From: Ulota crispa
Taxonomy: Eukaryota > Streptophyta > Bryopsida > Orthotrichales > Orthotrichaceae
Assembly: GCA_963920765.1 (NCBI GenBank)
Contig: OY987244.1
Coordinates: 29,430,358 to 29,494,357, forward strand
Direction of reading: 5' to 3'
DNA length: 64,000 nt
The position numbers and the translations under genes are program-made. Below, piece by piece: positions 58,236 to 64,000 of the stretch. Numbering within the stretch: the first letter of the stretch is position 1; every line of letters starts with the position of its first letter. Under the pieces are notes generated by a model. The model made no database searches, had not been told where the DNA came from, and worked only from the letters and a program-made list of their open reading frames with translations.

Positions 58236-59509
58236 TATATATGTACTAATGTAGAGGCACATGCTTTGCGTGAGTAGGACATGTATGAGCAATGCAACAT
58301 TCAATTTTACAAAAATTAATACTTCACAAACCAATTGGTCTAGAATCTAATCTTGATATACTATACAAATACAAAATATCAATATCTCACAATTGGTGTA
58401 GAATCTAATCCACATGCACCATCATTCTAGTCATTTTTTGAAACCAACAATACCATTTGCTTTCATCACAATGCTACTCTTTTTAATTTTGCTAGGAGGT
58501 GTTTGGCATTTTATTGATTTCTAGCACATGGTTGGAGGTCGTTTGGTATTCTATATTTGGGGCATCCTTTTTTGTTTCAACTTCCACCAACAATTTCTAC
58601 AAAATTTTGGAAATGAACATGGTTGGAGGACACTTTGTGTTCTATATATTGGGCGTCCTTTGTTGCTTCAACATACAACAAAAAGTTCTAGAAGGTTCTA
58701 GAAAAGGGAGCACTTAGGGAAATCCTCCCACTTAGTAGTATAGATGTAGAGTCCTGGACATTAAGTCATAGTCCTTTTTTAAACTCCTCCCACACATTCA
58801 ATTCTTCATCAAATCCAAAAGTGATTATATGTATTTGAAAAGCCAAATCAAGTGAACAAAATATATTAGAATTTGAAAATTAGATTATTGTTATTTCATG
58901 CTTTTAATCCATGTCAAAATTAACTTTGCACAAATGAGTATGCCGTATTTATCCACTTTGATGAATATCATCAGTATCTTTGTGGCTTTTAATTACCTTT
59001 TAAGACTTGAAATTGTTTCAACTCAAGCAAGCTTGTTGTACATTGAGAACTTATTGAGAGTATACTAGTAGTAAATTGTTGAAAAACTTGGAGTAATTCT
59101 AAAAGCAATTAAATCATAATTGGGATTTTTTTTCAATTTTTTTCTAACACTTCCCTCAATTAGATTTACATCAAATTTTAATGGAATTTGCCCCTTTCTT
59201 TAAGCTTTTCATACATTTAATTAGTTTTAGATTCAATAAAGTATTGATTGCGTGAGAAAATTATAAAAAAATGACTGCTACTTTAGTCCAAGACTCTATG
59301 TATATATGTATATTTTGGAAATGACTAATTTCTTATACTATTTTTTCAGTTGTTTGACCTTAAATTTTCATTTTAACTTATTATTAGGCAACTCTCTGTC
59401 AAAGGTGCTAGTAAGGTACAATATCTAGATTCACAGCATTTTGCTTACACGACAACACTTTTTGAAAGCTTTGATGCCAAGAAGGTGGGACTCCATTGGA
59501 AGTTTGGGT
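58236..59509. other. AT-rich, no gene recognised
   Basis: Apart from the two-copy repeat at 58525-58690, nothing seen. Confidence 0.45.
58525..58690. repeat. Two-copy direct repeat, about 90 bp
   Basis: ATGGTTGGAGG.C..TTTG..TTCTATAT.TTGGG.... recurs at about 58528 and 58619 with substitutions. Confidence 0.65.
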
Positions 59510-59655
59510 TGCCCATTTTTCTCAACCCAACTTTTAGCCCAAGTCCCACCAACATTTTTGCATAAAATAGACATAACTTTCTTTAGTACTCCCTTTTGCC
59601 CTTAAAAGCCCAACAAAGTTGAGACCTTGCAATGAGATGAGACTTGCAAAGATGT
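59510..59655. repeat. Remnant homologous to 33315-33460
   Basis: Shared text includes CAACTTT.A.CCCA.GTCCCACC and CATAACTTTCTT.AGTA.TCC. No termini. Confidence 0.5.
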
Positions 59656-59839
59656 TATCAATTTACTTCTGGCACTTCCATGTGGAAAGGGGGTGATGCA
59701 AGTAGCCCTCACCAATGATTGACAAAAACCAAGACAAAACCAAGAAGGAAAATAGTTGGAGCTCAAAAATTACCAATACGCTAATGACTTGCTACCAAGT
59801 ATACTTAATCCTAAAGCTACTTCTGTGAGCACAAATTGA

Positions 59840-59842
<3 letters not shown>

Positions 59843-59895
<53 letters not shown>
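59843..59895. repeat. (TA)n microsatellite
   Basis: About 26 TA units with no associated element seen. Confidence 0.97.
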
Positions 59896-59898
<3 letters not shown>

Positions 59899-60156
59899 CA
59901 AAGGCTCCTCCCAATCACCAATGCAGCATGGAAGGATGGCCTTACGCCCCTTAGTAGGAGTAGAAATTATGTGACAAAAGTTTTTCTAGCTAGCTTTAGT
60001 CATAATTGGAGAAACCCTCAAACATTTTGGTAAGATTTTCAAAATTTCTCCCAAAATTTCTCTTAGAGCTACCAAAGATGTCAATGTCACAATGACAAAT
60101 TTAGAAATTTGGTACCCTTAACTCTCCTTCAAGCCACCTAAGCCAATTATGAAAAC

Positions 60157-60453
60157 TACATCAAATGTTGCATTTTAAGTTACCTTGACAAATAAGGTTT
60201 CTTACTTTGGTAAGTTATCTCATAACTCATCACTTGATCACTTGCATGGAGATGTATGCAACTCTCTATATATTTGGATTTCACATGGTCTACAACATGA
60301 ACGCCACTAGTTTGTTTTTCAGCAACTAGACTCATTAAACATCATTTCTTACAATAATTTTTTATGAAACTTACTCTACCAGCATTAAATATTGACACAG
60401 TGTAAAACGTTGAGAAATTGGTATGAGGCAACCTGAACACAATATTCAGTGTA
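60157..60453. mobile_element. MITE family J copy 9
   Basis: CTACATCAAATGTTGCATTT at the left and GAACACAATATTCAGTGTA at the right. Older, with several substitutions. Confidence 0.7.
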
Positions 60454-60971
60454 CGTTTGGGATTATTGTTCGAGGGGACTCACGGGGATCAGGTAGCTCA
60501 GCTTGATATACCCAAGTGTGAATCATTATTGTGCAAGATTATTGGAGAATGAATAAGAATAAAACATTAGTAAAATAATGAGCCCTCAAAGTGCCTTTTA
60601 ATTTGTGACTCACCTCAAATGTATAGAACTTAGGTCATGTACATTAGGAATGTGTGTGAAGTGTCACTATCTGGTATGACTTTCCTATTGTATAAGTATT
60701 AAGCATTACAAAACTATGGATTTAATATGGTATCCAAACTTAAGTTGATACAATCAAGTATTGTGCCACAATTTTTAAATTTTTTTGATGTTGTGCATCA
60801 TCATGATTGAATGGTTGTCTTATTTTCATTGGAACCCAAAGTTCTTAACCATCATTGCACTCAAAGATTTGGATTCAGTTGGGAAAAGGAGGTTGTAAGA
60901 TATCTTTCATATCTCAAAGTACAAATTAAACCTTTATTGGGATCTTTTGAAAGGGATCTAGAGGGGGCATC
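60454..60971. other. AT-rich, no feature recognised
   Basis: No frame of interest and no paired termini. Confidence 0.45.
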
Positions 60972-61749
60972 TTAACCTCTAAAGGACCAAAGAGCCCAAT
61001 ATGGCCAAAGGGGATGCTTGGAGGTGTGAAAGTATACAAAAGAGGCATTTTTAGCTCAAATTTTGGTCTGCCATTCAAGTCCAAATGGAGCTATTAGTTC
61101 AAGAAAATTTTCTGATCAGCTTGTTGTTCCTTGAAGCGCCTCTTTTGCTCTAGATTCTACATGGAATATGGAAAATATTCTATTTTTCAACAATTAGGAG
61201 AAGAATGTCTTGGGGCAAACAAAGGGAGAGCGGCTTAGAGAGTGGATGGGATGGGTGCTCTCATGTCTTGTATTGTACAAGGGAGAAGTTTGGTGATATG
61301 ACACTTTTTTTTTTCTTAATTTGGGCAAGGTTTTTATAGCTCTAAAGTAAGGAGCTAGTGGAATCTAGCTACTTTGAGTGACCATATCTTTTGGAGTTTT
61401 TATCCATTTGTGGAGTTTTTTTTCCATCAAGTATAGCAAAACACAATCTCATGGGATCAACCATTATGTAAATCTTCTTTTTGAGAAAATATTACATGAA
61501 AGTTCAAAATCCATATTTTGAATTGTTGCCCAAATTGGAAAACATGAGATTCTCAACGGTGAGGATTTTGCAGATTTACTTGGATTTGAAATCAATTTGG
61601 TTTAAAACATTTAATTTATAATTGGGGTATAGAATGACCGATTTGAATTATGTGATCATTTGAACAACTTTCTAAAAACTCATGAAATATGTTGAAGGTT
61701 TCATGTTGGAGGTATGCTAAATTTTCTTAGCAAGACGCTTAGGGGTTAA
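60972..61749. mobile_element. TTAA-type element, about 778 bp
   Basis: TTAACCTCTAAAGGACC at the left and GCTTAGGGGTTAA at the right. No second copy of the interior is in the window, and boundaries rest on the termini alone. Confidence 0.5.
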
Positions 61750-62168
61750 AGGATTCATAATTTTGCTAATACACATGGCGTTAGTGCAGACATTTTATTT
61801 GAATTTTCTTATCGTTGAAGAGACGCCAGCCTAAGACTAGAAATCTCCATCCAAATTCTAATAAAGTGTATCCGATAGTTTCATCCATTTCTTGAAACTC
61901 TGTTTTTTTAGATAAGGAAGTCAGTAAAGTAAGATTCTGACAACACTTCGCCCACTGATGATCTGGCATCGAGAGTTTTTGCCACCTGGAATTTGGGAGA
62001 GCCATACTATATGTCCTGGGAAATTCATGGCCAGGACTTACTCAACCCCATACCTTTTGGCTGGGGCCCATATGTTTTCAAGTGGGGTTTCATTTTCTGG
62101 GATTCTAATTTTGAGAGTTGCATTAATTTTTTTCGAAGGCTTTGAATTCAAGTTTGAATTCCTTGGCC

Positions 62169-62823
62169 TTAACCCCCCACCGCCCATGGTAGTTTTGAGT
62201 ATCTCATAATTTGCTTGAAAGTGAACAAAATGCTGGTATTTTGATCAATCTTATCATTTTTTTCTGTAGCGCAATCGTACAAATTCAAAGTAGACATGTT
62301 ATAGATCACATAGGAAAATAAATAACAACAATATCACTTGTGGATTGAAAGATTATAATGTTTGATCATGAGGGTGTTAAAACTGCGAAAGTGATTTGAA
62401 GTCTTTCAATCCTCTTTTTGCATCTCAAACCTAAAACTGAGGGTACCAAAAAAATATAAGTACGTAAAGTATAACATGTGTAACCCCAATCAATTTACGG
62501 CTTCTCAAAATCTATCCTACAATTTTTTAAATTGAATTTTGAATGTGATATTTTCTCCAAGTTCTAGTGAACTTGAAGCTCATTTCCAAGAGCCTTCAAC
62601 ACTAGAAAGTGAAGATTTACAATGGACACCCTAGCACAAAATCTTAAAGAGACAAATCACTTTAATTCATTTTCAATAATCAGACTCCTAATGCTAAAAC
62701 TAGACTTCAATAAAAGTTTAAAAATAATAATAATCACTAAAAAAAATCTTGAAAAAAGGTCAAGCATCTCTGAATAACATTTAGAGGGACCCAATTTGGG
62801 CCCCTTGGGCGGTGAGGGGTTAA
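62169..62823 (-). mobile_element. TTAA-type element, family F copy 2
   Basis: 655 bp, TTAACCCCCCACCGCCC to GGGCGGTGAGGGGTTAA. It is an inverted relative of 38701-39353 and shares its right TTAA with the foldback at 62820. Confidence 0.78.
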
Positions 62824-63547
62824 CCCCTAAAGGACCAAGTGTCCCTTAGGGGATAGATGGGATTTCGGGCATGTACAAAACCTATGGCTAAATTACTTTG
62901 TGTGATTTTTTGAAACTTTTATGGAAGATGGGGAATTCAAAGGTCTATGTGGGCATCTAATTATGTCCTCATTCCGATATTCATTGAAGAAGTTAAAAAT
63001 AAAATTATGAGAATTTTTGTTTGGCAGGCAGCCCAAAAACATTTTTAAAATTTGAATTTTTTTAAAATAAAAATTTGAGGTTAGTTCTTTAGACTTACGT
63101 ATATGTGAGAAGCTTTGAATCATTCAGTTCTAATTGATGAGATGAAAGTTATGAGAAGTTTTAGTTTGCGGGTAGGTGTGGAAAATCTCAAAACTATGCC
63201 TACAAGCAAACAAAAACTTCTCATAACTTTTATCTCATCAATTAGAATTGAATGATTCAAAGCTTCTCACATATTCGTAAGTCTAAAGAACTAACCTCAA
63301 ATTTTTATTTTAAAAAAATGCAAATTTTAAAGATGTTTTTGAGCTGCCCGCCAAACAAAAATTCTCATAAATTTATTTTTAACTTCAATGAATATTGGAA
63401 TGAGGAAATAATTAGATGCCCACATAGACCTTTGAATTCCCCATCTTCCATAAAAGTTTCAAAAAATCAAACAAAGTACTTTAGCCATAAGTACATGCCC
63501 AAAATCCCATTTATCCCCCAGGGGACACTTGGTCCTTTAGGGATTAA
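62820..63547. mobile_element. TTAA-type foldback element, family D
   Basis: About 728 bp flanked by TTAA on both sides. Its two arms of about 350 bp are inverted copies meeting near 63183. Both arms, read inward on opposite strands, can be translated to nearly the same peptide, which confirms symmetry rather than coding. The left TTAA is shared with the neighbouring element. Confidence 0.9.
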
Positions 63548-63674
63548 GGCAGTATGTGGATTGTAAAGACTTTTTTGGTTATTCTTGGCCGCTCCGTAGA
63601 AGGAATGTGGAGGTGACTCACCTCCATATTAGTTAATTTGGGAAGAAGCAGCGATTTTGGGAATGAACTAGGTT

Positions 63675-63966
63675 TTAACCCCTAAAGGCCCAAGCCCTTT
63701 TTTTTGTGAAAGTCATTGAAAACTGCCACTTTTGGGGGAATAAATAGAATGGTAGGAATTTTTTTTTTTGGAAATTCAATTGTAAGATCTTGCCCTAGAC
63801 TATGGGAGATAGGTACTTGTGGGGAAAAAAATCAGCTCATTCTAGATGTAGAGGGGTGAGATATTGATATTTGAAGTGAAAAAAAAAAGTTTTTTCTCCT
63901 ATTGCTCTAAATTTTTAGAAGCCTTTGACCACTCCTATATCAAAAAAATTGCTCTACTCAAAACTG

Positions 63967-63998
<32 letters not shown>

Positions 63999-64000
63999 CC
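63675..64000 (+). mobile_element. TTAA-type element, family E, cut by window end
   Basis: It begins TTAACCCCTAAAGGCCC and aligns inversely with 2292-2574. The right end is not in the window, which finishes in poly-T. Confidence 0.6.

Noticed and set aside
57750..58277. Repeat protein (GSIRKGGWQYQKGGVAV-type) in three + frames
   Set aside because: All frames are open because the 22 bp repeat lacks stops. Variable G runs shift the frame, and no start or promoter context.
62893..63566. Paired genes encoding nearly the same peptide (MIQSFSHIRKSKELTSNFYF)
   Set aside because: The duplication follows from the foldback symmetry of the element; no domain and the arms are TE termini.

Overview
The window is nuclear DNA of a plant (streptophyte). 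The evidence is an intact Dof zinc-finger transcription factor, a family confined to green plants, together with an intron-rich gene and dense plant-type MITEs (miniature inverted-repeat elements). Genes are GC-rich and sparse, and everything between them is AT-rich. One gene has introns up to 6.6 kb filled with transposon remnants, so the genome is probably large. A lycophyte, fern or other non-seed plant is possible, but the sequence does not settle the species.

Only two protein genes can be supported. The first is a Dof factor on the + strand (26074-27297, 407 aa, one uninterrupted frame). The second is a TTC39/IML2-family protein on the - strand. I assembled it from twelve exons between 52521 and 27976. 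All splice sites are GT/AG, all phases agree, and the model gives 792 aa plus stop. The two genes converge tail to tail, with 678 bp between their stop codons. No function links them.

The rest is transposon-derived. 1-24 kb is gene-free. It holds MITEs and foldback elements, a 3 x 212 bp tandem array, a Tc1-like element, PIF/Harbinger-like MITEs, tRNA-related (SINE-like) stretches at 12-14.5 kb, and two related LTR-like stretches in opposite orientation (14.7-16.6 kb and 20.1-21.0 kb). 24-25.2 kb is a nested stack of three elements just upstream of the Dof gene. 28-52 kb is the TTC39 gene, whose introns carry at least two dozen MITEs. 52.8-64 kb is again gene-free. It contains an element whose end has been amplified into about 24 copies of a 22 bp repeat, two (TA)n tracts, and a large perfect-looking foldback.

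The most notable signal is a superfamily of elements with termini close to TTAA-CCCYTAAAGG. One copy lies inside a copy of another MITE family at a place where the empty relatives read TTTAAA. This gives in-window evidence for TTAA target duplication, the hallmark of piggyBac transposition, which is rarely discussed in land plants. No transposase gene is visible, so every copy is non-autonomous.
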